A program made the translations under genes and the position numbers. The notes below the pieces were generated by a model that was given only the letters and a program-made list of their open reading frames with translations, did not search any database and was not told the DNA's origin. A DNA stretch of 55,348 nt. It comes from an uncultured Lachnospiraceae bacterium (GTDB taxonomy: Bacteria; Bacillota; Clostridia; Lachnospirales; Lachnospiraceae). Shown piece by piece: positions 42,236 through 50,574 of the stretch (positions are counted from its first letter, which is position 1; each line of letters begins with the position of its first letter). The stretch spans positions 1-55,348 of the forward strand of contig CAJTOL010000020.1 of the NCBI GenBank assembly GCA_910577645.1, written 5' to 3'.

Positions 42236-43441
42236 ATGCAGAAAAGACAGATAATTTGCCTGGCAGCATCCACAGCTATTTTTGTTCTGGTCTGGATTGG
42301 GAATAGAGATTCGGCGCTGAAAGAGGATGCCATCCGGCGAAGCGGTTACGGAGAAGAAGAAATCTGGTATGAAGTGCTGGTATCCGGACTGGAAGAGAAA
42401 GAGATTCCGATACAGATTCCCGTAAGCAGCCGGAAACGCCGGGAAGAAGAGGCCCGCCGGATACGGGAGGAATGGGCGGAAAATCTTCCGGAGGAGATTT
42501 TGCAGCAAAATACGTCTTTAAGGGAAGTCCGGTCAGATTTAAACCTGATAAGCTATTATGACGAGCTGGCATTGAAATTGGAATGGGAAACCGGGGACTC
42601 AGAGTTGATTGACAGCTTCGGAAAGGTATATAATCAAGAAATTTCGGAACAGGGAAAGCAAACATGGCTTCAGCTTACGGTCTGGGATAATGTGGGGAAC
42701 AGTGTTTTTCATATCCCGATCCATATCTACCCGCCTCAATTGTCTGACACAGATAAAAAGGTTAGAGCGCTTTCAGAAGCAATCAAGACAGAAAATAAGA
42801 ATACAGAGGAAGAAGAATGGCTCATACTTCCCGGAGAATTTGAGGGTGAGAAGCTTTCTTACCGTTTAAGGCCCGATTACAGCAGTGTCTTAATCCTGGT
42901 AATGGGAGGGGGAGTGACCCTTTTATACGGGTTTGAAGATCAGGTACGCCAAAAGGAGAAGGATAAAAAAAGGAAGGAACAGTTAATATTGGAATATTCC
43001 GAGGTAGCTTCTAAGCTTCAGGTTTATCTGGGCGCCGGAATGACAGTCCGGACTGCCTGGGAAAAAATGGCGCTGGACTATAAAACCGGACTGGCCGCCG
43101 GCCGCCGGGAAGTAAGCCCTGCTTATGAGGAGGTGGTAAAGGTATGTATAGATTTACAGAGCGGAGTGGCAGAATCAGAAGCTTATCGCCGGTTTGGCCG
43201 AAGGTGCGGCCTGCGGCCCTATATGAAACTTGCCAGCCTGCTGGAACAGAATCGAAAAACCGGGCTGAAGAATCTGCGGTATCTGTTGGAGGAAGAAGTG
43301 GCAGCTGCTTTTGAGGAAAGAAAAAATATAGCCAAACGGTTAGGGGAGGAAGCCGGAACCAAGCTCCTTCTGCCCCTGTTCCTGATGCTTGGGATTGTTA
43401 TGGTGATGGTAGTTGCCCCGGCATTTCTTAGCTTTTATTAA
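42236..43441 (+). CDS. tadC: TadC-like platform protein with an added external domain
   Basis: The 401-residue protein has a first helix (5-22), an external domain of about 190 residues with charged and beta-like segments, and a second helix (about 218-236). A cytoplasmic T2SF-like domain follows (EYSEVASKLQVYLGAGMTVRTAWEKM, broken here by description), and the C-terminal helix spans about 378-400. Standard TadC is about 300 residues without the large external part. The external domain looks like an insertion peculiar to this group. Start ATG 42236 follows AAAGGAGCGGA. Confidence 0.82.
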   Translation: MQKRQIICLAASTAIFVLVWIGNRDSALKEDAIRRSGYGEEEIWYEVLVSGLEEKEIPIQIPVSSRKRREEEARRIREEWAENLPEEILQQNTSLREVRSDLNLISYYDELALKLEWETGDSELIDSFGKVYNQEISEQGKQTWLQLTVWDNVGNSVFHIPIHIYPPQLSDTDKKVRALSEAIKTENKNTEEEEWLILPGEFEGEKLSYRLRPDYSSVLILVMGGGVTLLYGFEDQVRQKEKDKKRKEQLILEYSEVASKLQVYLGAGMTVRTAWEKMALDYKTGLAAGRREVSPAYEEVVKVCIDLQSGVAESEAYRRFGRRCGLRPYMKLASLLEQNRKTGLKNLRYLLEEEVAAAFEERKNIAKRLGEEAGTKLLLPLFLMLGIVMVMVVAPAFLSFY

Positions 43442-43484
43442 GCGTTGGCGAAACATTAGCTTTTGTTGAAAGGAGGTGAAATCT

Positions 43485-43664
43485 ATGGGAGTAAGAGATG
43501 AATTACAGGATTGGATTTGTGAAGAAGACGGAATTGGAGTGATTGAGGTTGTTTTGATCCTGGTGGTGCTAATTGGGTTGGTCATCATATTTAAAAAGCA
43601 GATTACCACACTTTTAAATAATGTATTTAAAGAAATCAACAGCCAGTCAAAAGAGGTGTATTAG
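43485..43664 (+). CDS. flp: Flp1-family type IVb pilin
   Basis: In the 59-residue major pilin, residues 1-16 are the leader, followed by the processing motif DGIGVIE (cleavage after Gly16, Glu21 at +5) and the hydrophobic stretch VVLILVVLIGLVIIFK. It ends with a short tail. Start ATG 43485, 8 bases after AAAGGAGG, is preferred over GTG 43476. The pilin would be cut by the prepilin peptidases at 38668 or 46572 and assembled by TadABC. Confidence 0.93.
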   Translation: MGVRDELQDWICEEDGIGVIEVVLILVVLIGLVIIFKKQITTLLNNVFKEINSQSKEVY

Positions 43665-43665
43665 G

Positions 43666-45603
43666 ATGAAACTAAGGGGCCAGATTACTATATTTTTAAG
43701 TTTGATTCTGCTGAGTGTGTTTGGGTTGATCTGCAGCCTTCTGGAGTCGGCCAGAATAGCCGGAGCCAGATACTACCTTCAAACAGCGGCAAATTCGGCG
43801 CTGGATTCTGTAATGAGCCAGTACCACCGGCCTATGTGGGATCAGTATCGGATTTTAGGAGTGGAATACATAGAGAAAGAAGCAATAGAGAAGGAGTTTA
43901 TACGCTATCTGAGGGAATACTCAGAAACCGCTGACTGGTATACGATGAAACCGGATTTTGCTGAAATAGAAGAGCTGATTCATCTTACGGATAACAGCGG
44001 AAAATATATGGAACAGCAGATTTTAGATTTTATGAAATATGGTGTCTGGACCCTGGAGATGGACGAGAGAGCAGCGCTGGATTTGGAAAAAACAATGAAA
44101 GAAGCAGAAGGAGTAAACCAGATTTCTAAAAAGCTGGAGGCGCAGACAAAAGAAGCCTGGAAGCTGGAGCAGACTCTGGAAAAAATAAAGTCCTGTCTGA
44201 GCCGGCAGGAAAGCAGCTACAGGGAGGCGGTTCAGGCATTAGGATATGGGGATGGCGCCGGATTTTTAGAGGCGGCAGGGGATTTAAAGGATAACTTAAA
44301 GCAGATACCAGGCCTGGTAAAAGTCTATGGCAGACAGGCAGACAATTTGGCGAAAAAATTAGATGAGGTAAAAGCAGAATATGAAGAAAAACGCCGGGAT
44401 ATGGGAGCAGCCGTTGAGGGAATTATGGAGAATGAATTTTTACGGTATGAATCCTATACCTCCCAGAATGGGAAACGAAGGCAAGAGGTGGAATGTCTCA
44501 CGGAACTTGCAGAACAGCAGGAACAATTGGTACTTCAGACGATGGAAGAAGCAGAAGAGGTGATGGAATTTATTGAAAACTGGGAGCCGGAAGGAGAATG
44601 GGACATATTAGACGAAGAAGGGCTGTGGGCAGGAGTAAGAGCTCATTTCTCCGGATATCAACTGCTTCAGGTTTCCTATACCGCCGGAGGGGAAGACAAA
44701 GAGTCAGAAGGGATCCTGAATCAGATCCGCCGTGCAGCAGAATCCGGAATTCTCCAATTAGTTCTTCCGGAAGGGGAGAAGGTTTCGGAAGGAGTAATTT
44801 CCAGAGGAAATCTGCCGTCCAATCTTATGGGGGAGGCAGGCAAACAGGGAGACAGCCGCGGAGACGGACCCCATGGTGTGACGAATTTAATAGACCAGTT
44901 TTTGCTGGCAGAATATGGCGGACATTTTTTTACTGATTTTTGCTCTGAGGAAAAGAAAGAATTTCAATACGAGCTGGAATATATATTGTACGGAAGCCCT
45001 ATAGACGGCGCTAACTTGTCGGCTTCGGTAAACCGTTTACTGGCAGTGCGGGAAGGGCTGAATTTAATTGCAATTCTAAAGGATTCTCAGAAGCGCCAGG
45101 AAGCGGAAGCCTTGGCAGCAGCTATAGTAGGAGTATCTGGCTTTGCGCCGTTGGTTGGAATCACAGCATTTTTTATTATGGGAATCTGGGCATTAGGAGA
45201 AGCCTTGGTAGACGTAAAGATTCTTTTGTCCGGAGGAAAGGTTCCGGTTTGGAAAGACAGAAACAGCTGGAATTTAGACTTATCAGGACTTTTAGAGCTG
45301 GGAAGGAAGGGACTGGTGCCCCAAAAGGAAAGTAGTAATGGTATGGATTACACAGGCTACTTAAAATTGTTTCTGATTCTTGCGCCTGTCAAGACGGCAA
45401 TATACCGGATGATGGATATGATTCAGGGAAACCTTTCCGGAAAAGAACCGGGATTTTTAATAGAAAAGTGTGCTTGTCAGGTGAAAATAAAAACAGAAGT
45501 CCAGGGGAAACATGTATTTTTATCTTTGGGATTGCTGAAAAGCTTAACTGGGAAGGAGGCGGGAATATACCGGTACGGAACAATTGTTAAAAACGGATAT
45601 TAG
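43666..45603 (+). CDS. DUF5702 protein of the Tad locus
   Basis: The 645-residue protein has an N-terminal TadE-like helix (MKLRGQITIFLSLILLSVFG, then RYYLQTAANSALDSVMSQY) without the Glu at +5. A long external coiled-coil-rich middle follows (about 150-400), with a C-terminal helical membrane segment near 500-520. DUF5702 is found in Tad loci of Lachnospiraceae-type bacteria; function unknown, presumably a large minor pilin or assembly factor. ATG 43666 follows the flp stop by 1 base. Confidence 0.85.
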   Translation: MKLRGQITIFLSLILLSVFGLICSLLESARIAGARYYLQTAANSALDSVMSQYHRPMWDQYRILGVEYIEKEAIEKEFIRYLREYSETADWYTMKPDFAEIEELIHLTDNSGKYMEQQILDFMKYGVWTLEMDERAALDLEKTMKEAEGVNQISKKLEAQTKEAWKLEQTLEKIKSCLSRQESSYREAVQALGYGDGAGFLEAAGDLKDNLKQIPGLVKVYGRQADNLAKKLDEVKAEYEEKRRDMGAAVEGIMENEFLRYESYTSQNGKRRQEVECLTELAEQQEQLVLQTMEEAEEVMEFIENWEPEGEWDILDEEGLWAGVRAHFSGYQLLQVSYTAGGEDKESEGILNQIRRAAESGILQLVLPEGEKVSEGVISRGNLPSNLMGEAGKQGDSRGDGPHGVTNLIDQFLLAEYGGHFFTDFCSEEKKEFQYELEYILYGSPIDGANLSASVNRLLAVREGLNLIAILKDSQKRQEAEALAAAIVGVSGFAPLVGITAFFIMGIWALGEALVDVKILLSGGKVPVWKDRNSWNLDLSGLLELGRKGLVPQKESSNGMDYTGYLKLFLILAPVKTAIYRMMDMIQGNLSGKEPGFLIEKCACQVKIKTEVQGKHVFLSLGLLKSLTGKEAGIYRYGTIVKNGY

Positions 45604-45628
45604 CATATGCTGACGGAGGAAAATAATC

Positions 45629-46564
45629 ATGCCCTTTTTTACGGTGCTTTTAAAATTAATAATCCAACCATATCTGGAAGCTCTGATTTACAACGCGAAA
45701 TCAAATAAAAAGAACGCAACTCTCCAAGTACGAGCCCCCTTAACAGGATTCATCCGTTTCCGTAAAAAAAGGGTATGGTTATTTTCCTCCGAAAGTTTGC
45801 GCCTGAGAGGAAGCATGTCTGTTGAAGCGGCATTGGGATTTTCACTGTTTCTCTTTGCCTGTGTATGTATGATGATGCCTATGAAAATGATGGACAGGCA
45901 GAGGCAAATACAGGCGCGTCTGGAAAACACTGGGGAATCTTTAAGCAAATATGCCTATCTGGGAGATGGGCAGAAAAACGGAGTATTATCAGGAGCCGCA
46001 TTTTTGGGAGAACAGCAGATAAAGGGGGAAATGGAGCAAATGGGTATAAAATCCATCACTTTTAAGAACTCCCGGATTTTAAATGACGGAGAGACAATCT
46101 GTCTGGTAATGAACTATGAAATGAAACTGCCATTTTCTGTTTTAAGGTTACAAACTGTTCCCATGGAATCAAGAAGTATTCGCAGAGCCTGGATAGGAAG
46201 AGACGGGCCGCTGGGGGAAGGAGCTTTCGGGTTGCCTGAAAACGGCCAGGATCATTTGCCGGAGGCGGTTTTTGTTGGAAAAAACAGCACGCGTTACCAC
46301 AAAACACAGGAATGTCATTATTTGTCAAATAGTCTTACGGCAGTTTCTTATGAGGAATTGGGGACCCGGCGCAATAATGGAGGAAGGCGTTACCACGCCT
46401 GCCAAATATGCGGAGGTGCATCAGGGCCCGGGAGTATAGTTTATATTATGCCGGAAGGGGAAAGCTATCATTCCCAATGGAATTGCTCCGCTACCATTGC
46501 TTATGTAAAAGAAGTTTCTATAGAAGACGCAGAGCATTTGGGAAAGTGTTCTTACTGCTGGTGA
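45629..46564 (+). CDS. TadE-like pseudopilin with a double zinc-binding tail
   Basis: In this 311-residue protein a basic N-terminus precedes a pilin-type site GSMSVE (Gly61, Glu66 at +5) and a membrane helix (68-88). The C-terminal part carries two similar motifs, H-x4-C and C-x2-C: His224, Cys229, Cys258, Cys261; and His281, Cys286, Cys307, Cys310. Each could bind one zinc. The spacing (28 and 20 residues) differs, suggesting a duplicated domain. The family of the tail is not recognised. It is unusual for a pseudopilin because the tail would be outside the membrane. Confidence 0.8.
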   Translation: MPFFTVLLKLIIQPYLEALIYNAKSNKKNATLQVRAPLTGFIRFRKKRVWLFSSESLRLRGSMSVEAALGFSLFLFACVCMMMPMKMMDRQRQIQARLENTGESLSKYAYLGDGQKNGVLSGAAFLGEQQIKGEMEQMGIKSITFKNSRILNDGETICLVMNYEMKLPFSVLRLQTVPMESRSIRRAWIGRDGPLGEGAFGLPENGQDHLPEAVFVGKNSTRYHKTQECHYLSNSLTAVSYEELGTRRNNGGRRYHACQICGGASGPGSIVYIMPEGESYHSQWNCSATIAYVKEVSIEDAEHLGKCSYCW

Positions 46565-46571
46565 GGAAAAT

Positions 46572-47051
46572 ATGATAATTTTATTGTTTTTAATGTCCGC
46601 AGCCATTTTTGACTGGAAAACCAGGGAAATTCCTGTATGGATCTATATATTGGGAGGGACGGAAGCCGTGCTGTGGAGAATAAACAGTATGACAGCCCTC
46701 TCTGAGGGATGGAAAATTGAGAAATGGATAATAGTTCTTCACGGAAATACAGACGGCTTGTCATTTTTGGAAATAGCAGGAGGAGCTTTTATTGGGGTGA
46801 TTCTGCTAATACTCTCGAAAATGACGGAAGGAGCAGTTGGGCCCGGAGATGGAATGTTATTTTTCATTACCGGAATTTATCTGGGATTTTGGAAAAATGT
46901 TATGCTGCTGTGGGGCAGCCTGCTTCTTTGCAGCTGCTGGGGAATTGGACTGCTGGCAGTACGGCAGATAAAGTGGACTGCCGGAAAAAGAACAGAAATC
47001 CCCTTTCTGCCATTTGTGCTGCCGGTGGGAATATGGATTCTTATGCTGTAA
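46572..47051 (+). CDS. Second prepilin peptidase (A24 family)
   Basis: The 159-residue protein has about five membrane helices; the catalytic Asp residues stand in FDWKTREIP and GPGDGM. Its insertion of about 35 residues after the first motif differs from the peptidase at 38668, so the two are not recent copies. Start ATG 46572 lies 7 bases after the TadE-like stop. With the first peptidase's start in doubt, this one may be the working enzyme of the locus. Confidence 0.88.
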   Translation: MIILLFLMSAAIFDWKTREIPVWIYILGGTEAVLWRINSMTALSEGWKIEKWIIVLHGNTDGLSFLEIAGGAFIGVILLILSKMTEGAVGPGDGMLFFITGIYLGFWKNVMLLWGSLLLCSCWGIGLLAVRQIKWTAGKRTEIPFLPFVLPVGIWILML

Positions 47052-47060
47052 GGGAGGTAA

Positions 47061-47153
47061 ATGCGAAGTGTTTTCAGGATACCTTCCGACGATATGGCAG
47101 GAGACACTAAGCGTCGCGTACCGATTCATTATTATGCTAGGAGGAAGACATGA
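47061..47153 (+). CDS. Possible 30-residue peptide coupled to the next TadE-like gene
   Basis: A short frame begins at ATG 47061, four bases after GGGAGG, and ends with TGA overlapping the ATG of the next gene in an ATGA arrangement. The product (MRSVFRIPSDDMAG, then a basic stretch) is arginine-rich and lacks a recognised motif. The overlap and ribosome site suggest translation, perhaps mainly to feed the downstream gene. It could also be chance. Confidence 0.4.
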   Translation: MRSVFRIPSDDMAGDTKRRVPIHYYARRKT

Positions 47154-47575
47154 AGGGAAGCTATACCATAGAAGCAGCCGTTATTATGAGTATTTTTTGC
47201 CTTATGATGACGGCGATTCTCCATCAGGCATATAAGCTGCATGATGAGACTGTGGGGAAGATGGCGCTCCATGAAAGGATAGAGCAAGGGAGGCGCTTAA
47301 ATCCTTGGGAAAGGGAACAGGGGTTGGCGGAAATAGAAGGACAGGCAGTGAAACGAAAAACGGCTCAATTTTCTTTTAAAGACTTTCGTCTGCAGCTGGG
47401 GGAGAAGTCAGGGAGAATTGTAGGGAAGTCTGAAGCAAGAAAGCCTGATGGACAATGGAACATACAGATAGAGGCAGGCATTTTTGAACCGGAAGTATTT
47501 TTGAGAAAGACGGAAGCAGTGAAACAACTGGAGGCTGGGGATGGAAGTTTACTACGAAAGACAGATGCGCCATAA
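47150..47575 (+). CDS. Small TadE-like pseudopilin
   Basis: The 141-residue protein starts MKGSYTIEAAVIMSIFCLM: a short leader, a cleavage site after Gly3 with Glu8 at +5, and a membrane helix to about residue 26. A charged external part of 110 residues follows. It fits TadE/TadF-type minor pilins. AGGAGGAAGAC precedes the ATG. The end overlaps the FHA gene start by 35 bases. Confidence 0.82.
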   Translation: MKGSYTIEAAVIMSIFCLMMTAILHQAYKLHDETVGKMALHERIEQGRRLNPWEREQGLAEIEGQAVKRKTAQFSFKDFRLQLGEKSGRIVGKSEARKPDGQWNIQIEAGIFEPEVFLRKTEAVKQLEAGDGSLLRKTDAP

Positions 47576-48887
47576 CTATTTAATTATAAAGCAGGAAAAT
47601 AGCTGTGAGGAAAGCTATGAGAGCCAGATGTTAATGGCAAATACAATAGATGGATTATTGAAATTTCGGTTTCGGCAAACAGAAAATGGGGTTCTTTATT
47701 ATTACGAGATAACATCGAAACAACCCTTAACCCGGCTTCTGGAAGGGCGATGGATTGGAAAAGATGAGATTGCAGGATTAATTGTTTCAATTGCCAGAAT
47801 ACTGGAAAGGATAGAATGTTATCTGCTTCAGGAGAGCCAGATTCTATTGGAACCAGAATACATATATGTAACTCCGGAAGATTTTAAGATATATTTGTGT
47901 GTGGTTCCCGGCAGGAAGATAGACTTTCCGAAAGCAATGGAACAGCTGCTTCAATACATTTTAAAGAAAGTGGATCATAAAGAGAAGGATAGTGTTCTGC
48001 TGGCGTATCGCCTTTACCAGGAGAGTCAAAAAGAGCTTTATGGGATGGACAATCTTTTAAAATGGCTGTCTCAGGAGACGAAGGCTGTTGGCCGGGAGGA
48101 GGAAAAAAGGGATTCTGCATCTCAGATAGCTGATTTGGACAACCCCATGCCGGAAACTACAGAATTTTTACCCTTAGAATATGGGAAAGAGGTTAAGCCT
48201 AAACAGCAAAAAAAGAAAACCGCTTTTTGGAAAAGGATTCCGGTTATAATAGGTATTCTGATGACACCAGGAGTTGTTTGGCTGATAAAAGGAACTGGCT
48301 TTTTTAAGGAATATCCCCTTTTGCTTGCCGCCTGGTATGGGATGTGGGGAATATTTGGCCTGGCATTGTGGATAATAAGATGCATTTTTCCGGAGAATGT
48401 GGAAGAAGAGCGGGAGGAAACAAAGCAGCTTCTTTTTAAAGCTAAGGAAGAACATTCCTGGGAGATTCCTTCTTTATCGGAGGAACCTTCGCTGAAGGTG
48501 GGAGAAGGCTCTCCTTCAACAGATTCAGTAATACGGCCTGTAACGGCTCCTGTAATGGAAACACAACTGCTGACTCCGGAAAATGCCAATCAAAAGATTG
48601 TCCGATATCTTGTAAGTTTGGATAAACAACAAGAGGACATTCCGATTCCGTATTTTCCTTTTATCATTGGAAAGAAAAGCGGGATTACAGACTATACTCT
48701 AAATAAAGATACTGTCAGCCGCCTCCATGTAAAGCTGGAAGAAATAGACGGGGGATACCAGATAACAGATTTAAACTCAACCAATGGAACTATGGTAAAG
48801 GGGGTAATGCTTCAAAATAACGAGACAAAATTTTTGGAAATAGGGGATGAAATATATATTGCAGATAGCGGATTCCGCTTTATGTAG
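47541..48887 (+). CDS. Membrane protein with N-terminal DUF6382-like region and C-terminal FHA domain
   Basis: In the 448-residue protein, residues 1-175 resemble the DUF6382 region found with FHA in Tad loci. Two membrane helices lie at about 228-270. A linker leads to an FHA domain (about 365-448) with GKKSGITDYTLNKDTVSRLH and DLNSTNGT, the phosphothreonine-binding signature. It starts inside the preceding gene and ends the Tad operon. FHA implies control of pilus assembly by Ser/Thr phosphorylation, but no such kinase is in the window. Confidence 0.87.
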   Translation: MEVYYERQMRHNYLIIKQENSCEESYESQMLMANTIDGLLKFRFRQTENGVLYYYEITSKQPLTRLLEGRWIGKDEIAGLIVSIARILERIECYLLQESQILLEPEYIYVTPEDFKIYLCVVPGRKIDFPKAMEQLLQYILKKVDHKEKDSVLLAYRLYQESQKELYGMDNLLKWLSQETKAVGREEEKRDSASQIADLDNPMPETTEFLPLEYGKEVKPKQQKKKTAFWKRIPVIIGILMTPGVVWLIKGTGFFKEYPLLLAAWYGMWGIFGLALWIIRCIFPENVEEEREETKQLLFKAKEEHSWEIPSLSEEPSLKVGEGSPSTDSVIRPVTAPVMETQLLTPENANQKIVRYLVSLDKQQEDIPIPYFPFIIGKKSGITDYTLNKDTVSRLHVKLEEIDGGYQITDLNSTNGTMVKGVMLQNNETKFLEIGDEIYIADSGFRFM

Positions 48888-48964
48888 ACTATTTTAAAGA
48901 GAATCCCTTAACAAATTCCTCTGAGTATGGTAGAATATGTCTAATGCAAAGGAGACAAATCGCC

Positions 48965-49603
48965 ATGAATTCGTCGTATTCTAAGAATAATATTGCCTGG
49001 GTGAATGGCTGTCTGATTGCCTTAAACGTGCTGTATTTCCTGCTTATTGAAATAAAAGGCTCCAGCGAAGATACCAGGACAATGATACAGTATGGAGCAT
49101 TGTATGTTCCGATGGTAATTTGGAAGAAAGAATATTACCGATTAGTGACAGCAATGTTTATGCACTTTGGAATCCGCCATTTAGTTAATAATATGCTGAT
49201 TTTGTTTGTTTTGGGAGATAACCTGGAACGGGCATTGGGGAAGGTAAAATATCTTATCTTCTATCTGGTATGCGGGATAGGCGCCAATATTGTTTCTGTT
49301 TATTTCTATTTAGAAACCTCGCCTAATACAGTATCTGCAGGAGCATCCGGGGCAGTTTTTGGAGTAGTCGGAGGATTGATTTATGCAGTTTTGAGAAACC
49401 ATGGCAGGCTTGAGGACTTAAACAGCAGGCAATTGATTTTAATGGCTGTTTTTTCCCTGTATCTGGGATTTACAAGCGCAGGTACAAATAATACAGCACA
49501 TATATCCGGCACCTTTATTGGTCTGCTGCTGGGGGGAATACTGTATCGGAAACCAAAGGCGGAAATAAAAAAGAAGATGAAATCAGGAGGGGATTATTTA
49601 TGA
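48965..49603 (+). CDS. Rhomboid-family intramembrane serine protease
   Basis: The 212-residue protein has six helices. Catalytic Ser128 stands in GASGAVFG and His179 in NTAHISGTFIG; the HxxxN motif HLVNN (72-76) lies in helix 2. Rhomboids cleave membrane proteins within the bilayer; its substrate is unknown. Start ATG 48965, about 10 bases after AAAGGAG, is preferred over ATG 48944. It overlaps the HIT gene by 4 bases (ATGA). Confidence 0.93.
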   Translation: MNSSYSKNNIAWVNGCLIALNVLYFLLIEIKGSSEDTRTMIQYGALYVPMVIWKKEYYRLVTAMFMHFGIRHLVNNMLILFVLGDNLERALGKVKYLIFYLVCGIGANIVSVYFYLETSPNTVSAGASGAVFGVVGGLIYAVLRNHGRLEDLNSRQLILMAVFSLYLGFTSAGTNNTAHISGTFIGLLLGGILYRKPKAEIKKKMKSGGDYL

Positions 49604-50019
49604 GGGATGAAACTTGTATTTTCTGTAAAATCGCAAATGGAGAAATACCATCTGCAACGGTGTATGAGGATCCGGACTTTCGCGTGATTTTAGATTTGGG
49701 GCCGGCATCAGAAGGCCATGCGCTTATTCTGCCTAAAAATCATTTCAAGGATGTTTGTGATCTGGACGAGGAAACCGCTGCTAAAGTTCTGCCATTGGCA
49801 GCCAAAATAGGAGCCGCAATGAAAAAATCTTTGGGCTGTGCCGGATTTAACCTGGTTCAGAACAACGGAAAGGAAGCAGGACAGACTGTTTTTCATTTCC
49901 ATGTGCATGTGATTCCCAGATATGAAGGAGGGCCTTCCATTGCAGCGTGGGAATGTCAGCCAGCAAATGCAGATAAACTGGCTCAGATTGCAGAGCAAAT
50001 AAAAAGCGCGCTTTCATAA
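49600..50019 (+). CDS. HIT-family (histidine triad) nucleotide-binding protein
   Basis: The 139-residue protein is a nucleotide hydrolase or transferase of the Hint/Fhit type, with signature FHFHVHVIPR (His99, His101, His103) and an N-terminal CIFCKIANGEIPS containing a Cys pair. The length is standard. It is translationally coupled to the rhomboid gene and 15 bases before the sigma-factor gene. Confidence 0.94.
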   Translation: MRDETCIFCKIANGEIPSATVYEDPDFRVILDLGPASEGHALILPKNHFKDVCDLDEETAAKVLPLAAKIGAAMKKSLGCAGFNLVQNNGKEAGQTVFHFHVHVIPRYEGGPSIAAWECQPANADKLAQIAEQIKSALS

Positions 50020-50034
50020 ATTTAGGAGAATGAC

Positions 50035-50574
50035 ATGCAACAAAAGATAAATGAGCTGTTGCTGTCCATGTATGAGGAACATCAGGCATCTCTTCGTGTG
50101 CTGGCAAAATCATATGGAGTTCCGGATAAAGATGTAGATGACGTGGTTCAAGAAACATTTATTGCGTACTTTGGGCATTATTCTTTGGAATGGACGCCTG
50201 GCCGCAAGAAAGCAATGCTGGTAAGGATTTTGAAAAATCGTTGTGTAGACTATCACAGAAAAAGCCGAAATATGGATACCATCAGTATTAATTCTGAGGA
50301 ATTTATCGAAGACTGCAAAGTTGCTTCCAGATACCGGGTAGAGACATCTTTTGACAGAATATATGAAAATGAGACTCTTGAAGAGATATATCGGGTGATT
50401 GAGGGACTGAGCAAAGATTTGCAGGAAGCGGCCATTCTACATTTGATTGAAGGACGGCCGCAAAAGGAAGTATGTGAAATTCTGGGAATCAGCAGCGATG
50501 CCTGCCGCGCCAGAATTTCCAGAGCGAGAAAAGTTCTCCGCAGGGAATTGGGAAGAGAAGGCAAGACGACTTAA
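50035..50574 (+). CDS. Sigma-70-family (ECF-type) RNA polymerase sigma factor
   Basis: In the 179-residue protein, region 2 spans about 20-85 (DVDDVVQETFIAYFGHY and RILKNRCVDYHRKSR) and region 4 about 115-175 (AAILHLIEGRPQKEVCEILGISSDACRARISRARKVLRREL, described in parts). No region 1 or 3 is present, which fits ECF. Its anti-sigma factor is not obvious next door; the DUF4367 membrane protein at 51771 is the nearest candidate. The stop overlaps the murG stop by 4 bases on the opposite strand. Confidence 0.87.
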   Translation: MQQKINELLLSMYEEHQASLRVLAKSYGVPDKDVDDVVQETFIAYFGHYSLEWTPGRKKAMLVRILKNRCVDYHRKSRNMDTISINSEEFIEDCKVASRYRVETSFDRIYENETLEEIYRVIEGLSKDLQEAAILHLIEGRPQKEVCEILGISSDACRARISRARKVLRRELGREGKTT

